Below, piece by piece: positions 50,126-60,057 of a DNA stretch of 64,000 bases. The notes beneath the pieces are model-generated. The model had not been told where the DNA came from, ran no database searches, and saw nothing but the letters and a program-made list of their open reading frames with translations. Both the position numbers and the translations under genes were made by a program. This DNA comes from Limnoraphis robusta CS-951 (lineage in GTDB: Bacteria > Cyanobacteriota > Cyanobacteriia > Cyanobacteriales > Microcoleaceae), in NCBI RefSeq assembly GCF_000972705.2, contig NZ_LATL02000178.1, positions 5,980 through 69,979 on the forward strand, given 5' to 3'. Within the stretch, counting starts at the first letter, position 1, and every line of letters starts with the position of its first letter.

Positions 50126-52693
50126 CTACCAACAAGGTTCAGACTCAATAAATGCGATGACAATATCAGCCGGAACAGGTCTGAGAAAATAATACCCTTG
50201 AGCAAATTCGCTACCAAGTGTTCGCAATTGTTCGACTTGTTTTGCGGTTTCGACTCCTTCGGCGATCACCGCCAATTTTAACACATGAGCCAGGGTAATA
50301 ATCGTCTGCACAATCCCGAAATTTTCTCCTTCTCCTTCCGCTTCCATTTGAGAGATAAAGCTACGGTCAATTTTGAGAGTATCAATGGGGAAACGATTTA
50401 GAGAACTGAGGGAAGAAAATCCGGTGCCAAAATCATCAATACTCAGCCGCACATTTAATGCTTTTAACTGTTGTAATAAAGCAATGGTTTCGTCTACATC
50501 TTTCATAACAACACTTTCGCAAATTTCTAGCCGTAAATACCGAGGATCAATACCCGATTCTAGAATAATATCGTGAATTTGCTCAACTAAATCGGGTTGC
50601 GAAAATTGGCGACCTGATAAATTAACACCCATAATTAATTCTAAGTCTCCAAACCGATCTTGGATTTCTTTTAACTGATGACAAGCTTCTCGGATCACCC
50701 ATTGACCCATCGGAATAATTAACCCTGTTTCCTTAGCGACAGACATAAACTCATTCGGGAAAAGTAAATCTCGTTGGGGATGTTCCCAACGAATTAATGC
50801 TTCTAACCCGATTACTTTACCTGTTTTTAAGGAGATTAAAGGCTGATAATAAAGGACAAATTCTTGACGTTGTAAGGCGAGTCTTAAATCGGTTTCTAGC
50901 TGAAGATGCTGTTTCCCGTCAACATTCATTTTTTGCTCAAAAACTTGATAGGAACCTGTACCTTGACTTCTCGCTTGATACATCGCAGTATTGGCATTTC
51001 TTAATAAATCCTCAGCACTCATATCAGTCGAGTCATTTAAGGCAATCCCAATACTCATCGTTCTAAAAACCTCTTGTCCTTGTAAAAAAAATGGCAAAAT
51101 TAAAGCTTGTTGAATTCGTTCCGCTACCCAAATTGCATTTTGAGGTTGTCTGAGATTTTCAATCAAAATTGCAAATTCATCGGCACTTAATCGAGCAATC
51201 ACATCACTGGTTCGCACACAAGTTTTCAAGCGGTGAACCAGATCAACTAACAGTTGATCTCCGGCTTGATGACCTAAACTATCATTGATCACCTTAAATC
51301 GATCAACATTTAAAAATAAAACTCCACAGAGTCTATTCTGCCATCGACTTCGATAAATTTCTCCTTCTATTCGATGCAAAAAAGTCGAACGGTTTGGTAA
51401 ACGAGTTAAGGAATCATGGGAAAGATAATAAACCTGTTTATAAGCAATCACACTAATACTGGTGAGGATAAAAGCTAGCCCTGGCGCAATCAGAGGAAGC
51501 CATCCTTTAAAAATAAATAATCCATAGCCAATTGCGAATAAACCCATCAGTACAATACTCAGGGTAATCGCTTGTTTTACCGGATGTCGAATTTGCCAGG
51601 TGATTATCCCACCGATGATCGCCCAACCCCAAATCCAAAGAGGTTCTAAACCTAATGGTAAAAACCAAAATAATCGCGGTGATTGCCAAAAATTTTGGCG
51701 TTGATTGAAGCCAAAATCATTCAATGCTACACTCATAATATTGCTAACCATTTGAGCATGAACAAATACTCCTGGCATCATCACATCATGGGAGGCTGCC
51801 GCACTATAGGGAGTTAAAAAAGAGTCTTTTAAACTTGGGGCTGTTGCACCAATTAATACAACCCGATCTCGCACTAAACTGGGATTAAATTGTCCAGCTA
51901 ATACCTCTCCAATAGACAGGGTTTCAGCTATCTGAGGCTGGCGATAGTTGAGCAGAATTTGATAACCTTGATCATCAATCGCAGTATATCCACCATTCCC
52001 AGCTTTTAACGGAATAAAAACTCCATTCCCCAACTGCATATAATTTGAGTTTCCAGAATAATTTTGCGCTTCAATTCCTTGAGTTTTGAGGTAAAATAAG
52101 GCAAGTTGTAGCGACAAAGAAAATAAAGTTTCCTCATCCGTACTCGCAAATAAAAGTTGGCGGCGAATCACACCATCAGGATCAACTGGAACATCATTAA
52201 ACCCAATCCGTTCAGGGGGAATATTGGGTGGAGACGGAATACGAGGAACACCTAAATTAGTAATTGCAACAATATTCTCCGCTTGCAATTGTCTGATTAG
52301 TTTTTCGGTTCCTGGTGGATGGGCTAAATCTCGATAAAGATCAATGCCAATCACATGGGGTTGATGCTGTTGCAGTTGAGTTAATGTTTCTGCTAAAATC
52401 TCATCGGAGAGCGGCCAACCTTGGGTTTTTAAGTCCGCTTCCGTAATGGTAACAATTAACAGTCGAGGATCGAGCTTTTGGGAAGGTTGTAGTCGCACCA
52501 ACAAATCAAAGATTCTCAACTCTAAAGGCTGTAAACTCCCCCATTGTTGTAAAATGACAACAACCAAAGCGATCGCTAAACTAGCAACGAACCCCGGAGC
52601 GAAGAAAATTTTAGCCCCAGGGGGTAGGCTGTTATGATTGCTATTGAGGATAGGTATTCGAGATAAAATCGAAGGAAGTTTAGGAGAAAACAT
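50126..52693 (-). CDS. CHASE2 - GGDEF (degenerate) - EAL membrane protein
   Basis: An 855-residue c-di-GMP-related sensor. An N-terminal span (about 32-50) is followed by an extracytoplasmic CHASE2 sensor domain (about 50-330; LVIGATAPSLKDSFLTPY). Three membrane spans follow (about 345-420), then GGDEF (about 428-585; HDSLTRLPNRSTF) and EAL (about 596-850). In the GGDEF domain the signature reads SADEF near 502, so cyclase activity is doubtful. The EAL domain is intact (LEALIRWEHP, MGVNLSGRQF, LEICES, IDDFGTGFSS, EGVET). It most likely degrades c-di-GMP in response to an external signal. Confidence 0.92.
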   Translation of the reverse strand: MFSPKLPSILSRIPILNSNHNSLPPGAKIFFAPGFVASLAIALVVVILQQWGSLQPLELRIFDLLVRLQPSQKLDPRLLIVTITEADLKTQGWPLSDEILAETLTQLQQHQPHVIGIDLYRDLAHPPGTEKLIRQLQAENIVAITNLGVPRIPSPPNIPPERIGFNDVPVDPDGVIRRQLLFASTDEETLFSLSLQLALFYLKTQGIEAQNYSGNSNYMQLGNGVFIPLKAGNGGYTAIDDQGYQILLNYRQPQIAETLSIGEVLAGQFNPSLVRDRVVLIGATAPSLKDSFLTPYSAAASHDVMMPGVFVHAQMVSNIMSVALNDFGFNQRQNFWQSPRLFWFLPLGLEPLWIWGWAIIGGIITWQIRHPVKQAITLSIVLMGLFAIGYGLFIFKGWLPLIAPGLAFILTSISVIAYKQVYYLSHDSLTRLPNRSTFLHRIEGEIYRSRWQNRLCGVLFLNVDRFKVINDSLGHQAGDQLLVDLVHRLKTCVRTSDVIARLSADEFAILIENLRQPQNAIWVAERIQQALILPFFLQGQEVFRTMSIGIALNDSTDMSAEDLLRNANTAMYQARSQGTGSYQVFEQKMNVDGKQHLQLETDLRLALQRQEFVLYYQPLISLKTGKVIGLEALIRWEHPQRDLLFPNEFMSVAKETGLIIPMGQWVIREACHQLKEIQDRFGDLELIMGVNLSGRQFSQPDLVEQIHDIILESGIDPRYLRLEICESVVMKDVDETIALLQQLKALNVRLSIDDFGTGFSSLSSLNRFPIDTLKIDRSFISQMEAEGEGENFGIVQTIITLAHVLKLAVIAEGVETAKQVEQLRTLGSEFAQGYYFLRPVPADIVIAFIESEPCW

Positions 52694-52866
52694 GGAGTCT
52701 ATGTAGAGTTAGATCCGAATCCAAGTCAAATCATTTAATCGAGAGCCTGTAACTTCGCCTGATCCAGAAATGATTCGGCTGACAACAAATATTTTTGATC
52801 TTACATACAAATGTAAGTCTAAGTCTTAAAATATCGTTATCGAATTTCAGGAATCAATTAAAGCCG

Positions 52867-53694
52867 ATGACAAATCAACTTCCCATCCCCGTGATTGTGA
52901 ATGGTGCGGGTGGTAAAATGGGTCGAGAGGTAATTAAAGCCGTCGCGACAGCCTCCGACATGACCTTATTGGGGGCAATTGATCGCAACCCGGAAACATT
53001 ACATCAGGATGCGGGGAGTTTAGCCGGAATAGAGCCTCTAGAAATCCCTGTAACGAATGATCGTGAAGGGACTTTAGCAATGGCAGCTCAGGAAAAACAA
53101 CCGGGTGTCATGGTCGATTTTACCCATCCTGATTCCGTTTATGATAACGTAAGGGCAGCGATCGCTTATGGGGTGAGTCCAGTGGTCGGAACAACCGGGT
53201 TGAGTCCCGAGCAAATTCAAGACTTGGCGGAGTTTGCAGATAAAGCGAGTATTGGCTGTTTGATTATTCCTAATTTTTGTATTGGCATGGTGTTGCTTCA
53301 ACAAGCCGCAGTCACCGCTTCTCAGTATTTTGATCATGTAGAAATCATCGAACTTCACCATAATCAAAAAGCGGATGCTCCCAGTGGAACCGCCATTAAA
53401 ACTGCCCAAATGTTAGGAGAATTGGGGAAAACCTACAACCCCCCCACTGTCACAGAAACGGAAAAATTACCGGGTTCCAGAGGCGGTAAAGCGGCGGAAA
53501 ATATCCGCATTCATAGCATTCGCTTACCGGGGTTGATCGCCCATCAAGAAGTGATTTTTGGCGCATCCGGTGAAATTTATACCCTGCGCCATGATACCAC
53601 AGATCGAGTGTGTTATATGCCTGGAGTTTTACTCGCCATTCGGAAAGTTCTTCAACTCAAAACCCTCGTTTATGGGTTAGAAAAGATACTATAG
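52867..53694 (+). CDS. dapB: 4-hydroxy-tetrahydrodipicolinate reductase
   Basis: 275 residues from the ATG at 52867 ([21 protein letters not shown]); an upstream in-frame ATG at 52795 adds an unlikely basic leader. It catalyses the NAD(P)H-dependent reduction step of lysine/diaminopimelate synthesis, which supplies cell-wall precursors. The nucleotide motif [35 protein letters not shown], the catalytic [17 protein letters not shown] with paired His and Lys, and [16 protein letters not shown] are all present. The length is normal. Confidence 0.96.
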   Translation: MTNQLPIPVIVNGAGGKMGREVIKAVATASDMTLLGAIDRNPETLHQDAGSLAGIEPLEIPVTNDREGTLAMAAQEKQPGVMVDFTHPDSVYDNVRAAIAYGVSPVVGTTGLSPEQIQDLAEFADKASIGCLIIPNFCIGMVLLQQAAVTASQYFDHVEIIELHHNQKADAPSGTAIKTAQMLGELGKTYNPPTVTETEKLPGSRGGKAAENIRIHSIRLPGLIAHQEVIFGASGEIYTLRHDTTDRVCYMPGVLLAIRKVLQLKTLVYGLEKIL

Positions 53695-53801
53695 AAGTTC
53701 AGGGTGAGGGATGAAAGGTTGTGACAATTTGATCAACGGGTCTTGTCTCAACCTAACATCACTCTATCACAAAAGAACGGATAAAATACCAATGAAGCTC
53801 T

Positions 53802-54485
53802 ATGTTGATTCCCTTAACTCGTAAAACCTTTGAGGAATTGATTCCGGCAGTCGCAACTAGCGATCAATATCGTTATTGTTGGGGAAAGCTTTCTGATTTT
53901 ATCAAGCGACTGTTAATTTCTGCGGTTTGTGCCTCAGTTTGGATTCTTCTTGAGATTTCCGCATCTGATAGCATCAAACCCGTGTTATTAATATTAGGAT
54001 TAATTACCATTCTCTACTGGTTTTGGGGGCCAGTTGTAGAAGCCAGTTTGCGGAATATTCAATGTCGAAAATATCCCTACTGCGGATTTTTGCAGGGAAA
54101 AGTCCTGGATTTTTATATTACAGAAGAAGTCACCAGCGAACAAGAATCCGTCAATCAACGAGGAGAGTTAATTATCATTGAAAATTTAGAGCGGCGAATT
54201 AACGTGGAAGTGGGAGATGCTCAAGGGTTTACAACCTGCATTCAAGCCCCCCTAAACCGCTCCCATAAAAAGATTCATCGGGGTCAAGTTGCTCAACTGA
54301 TTGTCATGTCTTTCCTGGAAGATTTAAGCGGCATTAACCAAGTTTCTGATCTCTATATTCCCAGTCAAAACTTGTGGGTTAGTGATTATCCTTATTTGCG
54401 TCGTGACGCCTTTGTAGATTTAAGTCGCTGGGTTCGTTCTCAACGAGAAACCCGCAGGCGATCGCGAACAACCGTTGACCAATAA
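53802..54485 (+). CDS. Conserved cyanobacterial membrane protein, 227 aa
   Basis: Function unknown. After a short soluble N-terminus (MLIPLTRKTFEELIPAVATS) come two hydrophobic spans (about 36-52 and 58-75: LISAVCASVWILLEI; VLLILGLITILYWFW). A beta-rich soluble domain follows (ELIIIENLERRINVEVGD...VAQLIVMSFLEDL). An Arg-rich tail ends it. Homologues are sometimes labelled as transporter parts, but no transporter signature is visible here. It is located between dapB and nblA on the same strand. Confidence 0.7.
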   Translation: MLIPLTRKTFEELIPAVATSDQYRYCWGKLSDFIKRLLISAVCASVWILLEISASDSIKPVLLILGLITILYWFWGPVVEASLRNIQCRKYPYCGFLQGKVLDFYITEEVTSEQESVNQRGELIIIENLERRINVEVGDAQGFTTCIQAPLNRSHKKIHRGQVAQLIVMSFLEDLSGINQVSDLYIPSQNLWVSDYPYLRRDAFVDLSRWVRSQRETRRRSRTTVDQ

Positions 54486-54615
54486 TTGAGCAATAAAATC
54501 CCTGTGTCCTTCATCTAGGTTTCATCCGAAAAAACGACTGATAGCCGGAGCAGAAGCTCGTATAGATTAGACATATCTAGGGTTGTCAACTCCCTATCAA
54601 TCGGAGGAACACACA

Positions 54616-54783
54616 ATGGAAACACCGGGAAATCTCAGTTTAGAACAGCAATTCAAGTTAGAAGTTCTGCAAAAAGAAGTTAAACGTCTAACCCAAGAAC
54701 AAGCTCAAGCCTATCTCATTGAACTTATGCGTCAGAATATGGTCAAGGATAATTTACTCAAACATTGGATTAAAAATCCTTAA
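54616..54783 (+). CDS. nblA: Phycobilisome degradation protein NblA
   Basis: A 55-residue NblA from the ATG at 54616, which has GGAGGAA 8 bases before it; an in-frame start at 54583 lacks a ribosome site. NblA attaches to phycobiliproteins and recruits Clp protease during nutrient starvation. The helical hairpin SLEQQFKLEVLQKEVKRLT...AQAYLIELMRQNMVKDNLLKHW is characteristic. Expression is usually induced by nitrogen or sulfur limitation, but no clear NtcA site (GTAN8TAC) was seen upstream. Confidence 0.93.
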   Translation: METPGNLSLEQQFKLEVLQKEVKRLTQEQAQAYLIELMRQNMVKDNLLKHWIKNP

Positions 54784-54829
54784 TGGATCTTCCGAGATCA
54801 GGGGAATAAGGTGTTGATTTGTGATAGAT

Positions 54830-54852
54830 GGGGCGCTCTTGAAGAGCGCCCC
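54830..54852. repeat. Palindromic hairpin between nblA and cobH
   Basis: A perfect stem GGGGCGCTCTT / AAGAGCGCCCC (one-base loop), followed by TACATTTG. It lies between convergent genes and may act as a transcript end for both, though the T-run is weak. It follows the same TAGGGGC...GCCCCTA design as the palindrome after gatC. Confidence 0.65.
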
Positions 54853-54867
54853 TACATTTGAAAAAAA

Positions 54868-55494
54868 TTAATTCACATTCGCCTCACGACCGTAAGCTTG
54901 CCAAGCCAAGTCTACCAAACCATTAACAATGGCAACCGAGACAACAGCGCTTCCTTTGCGGCCATCAATGCGAATATGAGGTACCATCGAATCATGTAGA
55001 CGAGACTTTGCCACATCAGCCCCCACAAACCCAGAAGGCGTTGCAATCACTAAAGCGGGTTTAATTTCTTCAGCTTCAATTAAATCAACCAAAGCCGAAA
55101 GAGCAGTCTGTTCTTGACCCACGACAAAAATAGCTTCAGGATACCGTCGAGCTAAAGTTTGAATTCCCCAAGCCGTGCGGGTTTTTTCCCTCTGGGGTCG
55201 AGTTACCGCTTCCATCGAACAGTAGACGGGATTAGCAAAAGTAGCGAGAATCTGGGGACTAATCCCCACCTGCACCATCGGTACATCGACTACAATTGTT
55301 GTTCGGGCGGCTAAAGCAGCAGCGCCCGCTTGTAAAGCTTGATCAGAAAAGCGAACGAGGTACTTGTACTCGAAATCAGCAGTCGCGTAAATCACCCGAC
55401 GGACAATTTCGTACTCGGCTGGGGAAAAAACATGATCGCCAATTTCGTGATCAATAATCCCTAAACTTTGGGCATCGGTAATGTGCCATTCCAT
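54868..55494 (-). CDS. cobH: Precorrin-8X methylmutase
   Basis: A 208-residue CobH/CbiC enzyme that moves a methyl group from C11 to C12 to form hydrogenobyrinate or cobyrinate in B12 synthesis. Visible motifs are FSPAEYEIVRRVIYATADFEY, containing the catalytic-region residues, TTIVVDVPMVQVGI, KTRTAWGIQTLARRYPEAIFVVG, ALVDLIEAEEIKPALVIATPSGFVGA and the Gly-rich RIDGRKGSAVV. The gene is single; cbiT, acting earlier in the same pathway, is 31 kb away in this window. Confidence 0.93.
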   Translation of the reverse strand: MEWHITDAQSLGIIDHEIGDHVFSPAEYEIVRRVIYATADFEYKYLVRFSDQALQAGAAALAARTTIVVDVPMVQVGISPQILATFANPVYCSMEAVTRPQREKTRTAWGIQTLARRYPEAIFVVGQEQTALSALVDLIEAEEIKPALVIATPSGFVGADVAKSRLHDSMVPHIRIDGRKGSAVVSVAIVNGLVDLAWQAYGREANVN

Positions 55495-55749
55495 CGTGAT
55501 TTTTTGTTGTTATCGCTCTGTGAATCTGTGCAGCACCACCGAACCCAAAAATCTGAGCCAGGTTGTTTCTGTTTACAGGAGTTTAGGATGGGAATTCAGG
55601 TGGCACAGTATCATTATATTAGACAAGTTGATCCGGCAAAATGGAGAGTCGATAACTTTCCAGCCATTAATTTTATAAGTTTTCTCAAAACAAACAGGAT
55701 CGAGAGCGTTAACCCTCAATCCTGCTGTTAAATGGGTCAGTTGATTAAT

Positions 55750-56559
55750 TTAAAGTTCACTCTCCGAAGCAGAAGCTTGGTTAAAAGCCGGAGTCAGATA
55801 AGCCGCCAACACACCAATGAGAAACGCCGCAATATTACGAACTAACGGCACCCAGTCAGAAGTCCGAGAGACAACCGGGCCGATACCGAAAGCAATAAAC
55901 AAAATCCCCCACAAAGGAGAGAAAATTAAAGCCCATTGCCAAGCGAAAATTTGTCCGGGTTTGCGAGGAATAGCAGCAATTCCACAAATCACACCTCCCA
56001 AAGCCGAGGTAATCAGCGTTAAAATCCACTGTTCACGGGGAAGTCCGGGTACGACTCGACAACCGCCTTGGCTTAAACAAGATTTAATCGCACCCAGAGA
56101 TTGGATAATCGATTGATCCTCACCATTGTCTCGCACAAAGTATTGATTTCCGTAACGGGTTTGTAGTTCTACCCAAAAAGTCCGAGAAAGTAAAGCATAG
56201 AGGTCACGACCGACATTAAAGTTAAGAATATTTCCACCCCGTTGGTCTGCGACGAGCAGAACACTTTTGTCATCCAGTCCCCAATAGCCTTTAACGGCAC
56301 GACCTGGACTTCGATCAAATTGAGTCAGAACTCTTAATTTCCAGCCTGTCTCTGACTCAAACTGTTGAATATCTGAAGCGAGCAGTTCTTCTTGAGTATC
56401 GGAGAGAACTTCTGCTAAGTCAATAATCGGCGTTTGAATCTTGGGGAGTAACTCGGGATTATCGTAAGCCAGAGCAACCGGAGCAATTATCCAAGTCGAT
56501 AAGCTCAGACAGCAGGCGACTAAAGATACAAGCAGTCTAGGAAGCCAAGTCGGTTTCAT
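55750..56559 (-). CDS. psb32: TPM-domain thylakoid protein, Psb32-like (photosystem II repair)
   Basis: A 269-residue protein with a signal peptide (LLVSLVACCLSLSTWIIAPVALA). A TPM domain follows (about 38-180; TPIIDLAEVLSDTQEELLASDIQQFESETGWKLRVLTQF...DDKSVLLVADQRGGN). Two or three C-terminal membrane spans complete it (ITSALGGVICGIAAI, FAWQWALIFSPLWGILFIAFGIG, IAAFLIGVLAAYL). Cyanobacterial Psb32 and plant TLP18.3 protect and repair photosystem II under light stress. The match in layout is good, although other TPM proteins exist. It is monocistronic. Confidence 0.82.
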   Translation of the reverse strand: MKPTWLPRLLVSLVACCLSLSTWIIAPVALAYDNPELLPKIQTPIIDLAEVLSDTQEELLASDIQQFESETGWKLRVLTQFDRSPGRAVKGYWGLDDKSVLLVADQRGGNILNFNVGRDLYALLSRTFWVELQTRYGNQYFVRDNGEDQSIIQSLGAIKSCLSQGGCRVVPGLPREQWILTLITSALGGVICGIAAIPRKPGQIFAWQWALIFSPLWGILFIAFGIGPVVSRTSDWVPLVRNIAAFLIGVLAAYLTPAFNQASASESEL

Positions 56560-56740
56560 GGGATTTTCTGTAAAGGTCTAAATCGTCAACGATAAAGGAT
56601 TTTGTTAACCAGGAGATAATCGAAATCTTATATTTCTTTACAATTGTTAACTTTAGCATAGAATTTTATCAGAAAACAGTGATCAGTGACCAGTCATCAC
56701 CTCTTGCCTGTTGCCTATTTACCAAAAATTGCCGCACACC

Positions 56741-56771
56741 CCCCTATCTTTAGATATGGGGATATAAGGCA
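56741..56771 (+). mobile_element. Solitary IS200/IS605-type left-end hairpin
   Basis: CCCCTATC-ttt-aGATATGGGG followed by GATATAAGGCA closely resembles the left end at the window's right edge (CCCCTACC...GGTATGGGG followed by ATACAAGGCA on the minus strand). No matching right end was seen nearby. It adjoins the truncated ATPase pseudogene and may mark the event that cut it. Confidence 0.5.
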
Positions 56772-57165
56772 ATTTTCAGTAAACAGGTTTGCGAAGTATC
56801 CCGCTTTGATCCGAATTTGAGCCGCTTCAAGATTTTCACTGACGGCGATGAGCGATTGCGAGTAAAATATCACTGACATCTACATCTGCCATGTCTAAAT
56901 CTTGGGAAGACTCAAAATAAACGACATGGTATCCAAATTGTTCTAAGGTGTCTTTGAGCCGAAATAGCTCCGTCGATTTGCCACAACCGATGTGTCCAGA
57001 GAAGAGTTGACAGGTGGGTTCATCCCCCGAGAGTTCTCGCACTAGATCGCTACCCCGAACCGAGGAAAAATCGATATAATACTGCCGATCCTCTGGATTT
57101 GCCATGTCAATGGTTTTACTAGGATTGCAGGCTTTGTAAAATTGGATCAAATCTAAGCTCACCAC
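56770..57165 (-). pseudogene. Truncated, frameshifted AAA-type ATPase gene
   Basis: The open frame (56836-57165, 109 codons) encodes the N-terminal part of a P-loop ATPase, with Walker A FSGHIGCGKSTELFRL and YHVVYFESSQDLDMADVDVSDILLAIA. At about 56850 the frame breaks. In another frame the sequence continues as a plausible VSENLEAAQIRIKAGYF until about 56780, where an IS-end-like hairpin begins. Proteins with this start are usually several hundred residues long in cyanobacteria, so most of the gene is gone. No function is expected. Confidence 0.72.
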
Positions 57166-57446
57166 AGCAGACTCTCTTTCGTGACAATTCTGTACTCAAA
57201 GTATAGATTGACACTTCCCTACTGAGGTGTAGACTCACACGAGGCAGGAGAGGCGGACAGACGGGATGACCACACTGAGGGAGGGGTTCAACCCTGGGGC
57301 ATTAATTCTTACACAGGAGCCTGTAGAGAGTTGCTAAAGTTGAAATCTGTATGTCGGGCTTCACTGACCCCTGTTGATCCCCAATCTTTTATTGAGACGA
57401 ACTCCATGATTTTGAGCTATCACAACAGTAGCTGCAAGAGGAACTT

Positions 57447-58259
57447 ATGGCCAATATTGTATCTGTTTCTTCTAATGAATTAGGAAATCGGCGTCAGCAA
57501 TTACGGCGTCAGCGTCGTCAGCGCTTAGTCCAAATCCTTTGGCAAGGCCTAGCGGTGAGTAGTCTGACCGGGGGAGTCTTTTGGGCGCTCAATCAGCCGA
57601 TTTGGTTGATTCGTCAGCCCGAACAAGTCACCATTGAGGGAAATCAGTTACTCTCAGATGCACGAATTCGCGACCTACTGCCATTATCCTATCCTCAATC
57701 CCTCTGGCAAATTCAACCGCAAGATCTGGCAAAGATTTTAGAATCTCAAGGCCAAATTGCCTCCGCGACCGTCACCCGAGAGTTGTTTCCCCCTCGCTTA
57801 ACCATTAAAATTCAAGAACGTCGTCCAGTGGCGATCGCTCAACCGAGTCCCACTTTAACACGACGCTCAGATGCCTCTGGGGTCGGCTGGTTAGATGCCA
57901 ATGGAGGCTGGATTCCGTTAGAGAGTTATGCTAAGTTAGAGCGATCGCGACAGTTGCCCAGCTTGAAAGTGATTGGCAACCCCGACCAATATCGTCCTCA
58001 TTGGACCCAAATGTATGAAACGTTAAGTCGATCTCCAGTGGTCGTTTATGAAATCAACTGGCAAAATCCGGCAAATTTGATGATCACAACTGAAATTGGA
58101 GTAGTGCATCTCGGTGCCTATAGTCCACAATTTACTCAACAGCTTCGAGTCTTAGATCAGATGAGAAATTTACCGGAACAAGTGGATTTGGCTTTAGTTG
58201 ACTATATTGATTTACAAAATCCCTCTTCTCCACTGATTCAAATGTTGCCAGAACCCTAA
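57447..58259 (+). CDS. ftsQ: Cell division protein FtsQ/DivIB
   Basis: A 270-residue bitopic divisome protein linking early (FtsZ) and late division proteins. An Arg/Gln-rich cytoplasmic tail (RRQQLRRQRRQRLVQIL) precedes one membrane span (about 31-50). A POTRA domain (about 55-125; VTIEGNQLLSDARIRDLLPL...RELFPPRLTIKIQERRPVAIAQ) and the FtsQ-type beta domain follow. The start ATG has GAGGAA 8 bases upstream. It lies upstream of ftsZ with a 360-420 bp gap, the conserved cyanobacterial order. Confidence 0.9.
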   Translation: MANIVSVSSNELGNRRQQLRRQRRQRLVQILWQGLAVSSLTGGVFWALNQPIWLIRQPEQVTIEGNQLLSDARIRDLLPLSYPQSLWQIQPQDLAKILESQGQIASATVTRELFPPRLTIKIQERRPVAIAQPSPTLTRRSDASGVGWLDANGGWIPLESYAKLERSRQLPSLKVIGNPDQYRPHWTQMYETLSRSPVVVYEINWQNPANLMITTEIGVVHLGAYSPQFTQQLRVLDQMRNLPEQVDLALVDYIDLQNPSSPLIQMLPEP

Positions 58260-58677
58260 AACGTTGCTGATATTTCGACCCTTCTGACCAACAGACCCAA
58301 ACCCCTCGCTTAATCTGTTCTGGCTGCCCTGGGGTCTATCCCACAACATAATTGCCGAGCCATCCTTTTGTTCACCCTGGGGAAGGTTTGTCATTCGCAA
58401 AAGCGATCACTGATGTATAGTTAAGAGCGTCACCATCTGCTTTCACAAGTCGGTCTCAGAAGCTTTCTCGGCTCAAGGGTAATGACTAACTTGAGTTGAG
58501 CGGTAATAACTTGTTGAAGGCGTAGAACTATGGCTTTCTCACAGGTTGGGGTGAAAGTCCCTTGGATAAACGGATTGCTTTGTTCGTTGCTCTTGGTTTA
58601 GATCGCAACTTACCCTATAGTTGAAAGTGGGTTGCGTCCTTAATTTGAAACGTTATTCACTACCCCTATCGATTAAA
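58260..58677. other. ftsQ-ftsZ intergenic region
   Basis: A non-coding stretch of about 420 bp that presumably contains the ftsZ promoter and a long leader. Short direct and inverted motifs occur (for example CTTGAGTTGAGC near 58491), but no recognised RNA or riboswitch. An in-frame TTG at 58621 and 19 codons extend ftsZ upstream but lack a ribosome site. Confidence 0.45.
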
Positions 58678-59964
58678 ATGAATTCTAAGACTAACCTGGG
58701 GTCTACCCAAAAGAATAATAATAATGAACAACCTGATTACCAAACGAACCAGAGGTTCGCAGCAGAGTCAACAAATCCATTCCGCAAAAATGAGCGTATG
58801 GTAAACCCCAATAGCGACAGTAATTCTATGCCTCACGAAGAGTCTTGGAGTAGCGATATTATACCCAGTAATGCAGCGAAGATTAAAGTCATTGGTGTGG
58901 GCGGCAGTGGGGGAAATGCCGTCAATCGCATGATTGAGAGCGAGGTATCGGGTGTGGAATTTTGGGCCGTCAATACAGATGCTCAAGCCTTGGCTCAGTC
59001 AAGAGCACTCAAACGTTTACAAGTTGGACAGAAGTTAACCCGAGGACTGGGAGCAGGTGGCAATCCGGCGATTGGACAAAAAGCAGCAGAAGAGTCCCGT
59101 GACGAAATCGCTCATGCTCTAGAAGGGGCTGATTTAGTCTTTATTACCGCAGGCTTAGGGGGGGGAACGGGAACGGGTGGAGCTCCAGTGGTGGCAGAGA
59201 TCGCTAAAGAAGTGGGTGCGTTAACGGTGGGTGTAGTGACGAGACCGTTTACATTTGAAGGCAGACGACGCATTTCTCAAGCTGATGACGGGGTAGCGGC
59301 TTTACAAAGTCGGGTCGATACGCTGATTATTATCCCCAATAACAAGTTATTATCGGTGATTAACGAACAAACCCCTGTACAAGAAGCGTTTCGCTATGCA
59401 GATGATGTGCTGCGCCAGGGTGTTCAAGGGATTTCTGATATTATTACGATTCCTGGCTTGGTGAATGTGGATTTTGCCGATGTCCGGGCTGTGATGGCGG
59501 ATGCGGGTTCAGCTTTGCTCGGAATTGGTTTGGGTTCTGGAAAATCAAGAGCCAGAGAAGCGGCAACGGGAGCGATTTCTTCCCCATTACTCGAATCTTC
59601 GATTGAGGGCGCTAAAGGCGTTGTCTTTAATATTACAGGCGGAACGGACTTAACTCTCCATGAAGTGAATGCCGCCGCAGAGACGATTTATGAAGTTGTT
59701 GATCCCAATGCCAATATTATCTTTGGGGCTGTGATTGATGAGCGGTTACAGGGAGAAGTCAAAATTACGGTGATTGCGACGGGATTTTCTAGCGAAAAAC
59801 AACAAACGCTTCCCAGCAATCGAGAAACAACTCCCAAACCGTTTAATCCACCCCCACCGCCCCCTCTCGGCCAACAACCTCCGAAAGACCCTTCCGAACA
59901 ACAGCCTCAACAGCCTGGACTGGATATTCCTGATTTTCTCAGGCGGCGGCGGCCTACACGTTAG
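58678..59964 (+). CDS. ftsZ: Cell division protein FtsZ
   Basis: About 428 residues from the ATG at 58678 (MNSKTNLGS); the ATG at 58798 (MVNPNSDSN) is also possible. It is the tubulin-like GTPase that forms the Z-ring. A variable N-terminal extension precedes [17 protein letters not shown]. The GTP signature is [13 protein letters not shown]. The T7 loop is [22 protein letters not shown] Pro-rich linker (about 385-415, [16 protein letters not shown]) leads to the conserved C-terminal tail [13 protein letters not shown], which binds partner proteins. The long N-terminal extension is usual in cyanobacteria. Confidence 0.96.
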   Translation: MNSKTNLGSTQKNNNNEQPDYQTNQRFAAESTNPFRKNERMVNPNSDSNSMPHEESWSSDIIPSNAAKIKVIGVGGSGGNAVNRMIESEVSGVEFWAVNTDAQALAQSRALKRLQVGQKLTRGLGAGGNPAIGQKAAEESRDEIAHALEGADLVFITAGLGGGTGTGGAPVVAEIAKEVGALTVGVVTRPFTFEGRRRISQADDGVAALQSRVDTLIIIPNNKLLSVINEQTPVQEAFRYADDVLRQGVQGISDIITIPGLVNVDFADVRAVMADAGSALLGIGLGSGKSRAREAATGAISSPLLESSIEGAKGVVFNITGGTDLTLHEVNAAAETIYEVVDPNANIIFGAVIDERLQGEVKITVIATGFSSEKQQTLPSNRETTPKPFNPPPPPPLGQQPPKDPSEQQPQQPGLDIPDFLRRRRPTR

Positions 59965-60057
59965 AGAGGCTCGGGGAACTTTTAACTCTCACAGAAGACG
60001 AGATTGTTCTCATTGGGGGGTTAATTCTGGTGTGGGATTATACTTTAAGTCATCAGT

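Noticed and set aside
54486..54615. An NtcA site upstream of nblA
   Set aside because: No GTAN8TAC match at a sensible distance was found by eye, so nitrogen control was not annotated.
55468..55731. Plus-strand open frames between cobH and psb32
   Set aside because: They overlap the cobH start and have low-quality composition; the region is better explained as promoter DNA.
58621..58677. A TTG start that would lengthen ftsZ by 19 residues
   Set aside because: There is no ribosome-binding site and the added residues ([12 protein letters not shown]) do not resemble FtsZ N-termini; the ATG at 58678 is preferred.
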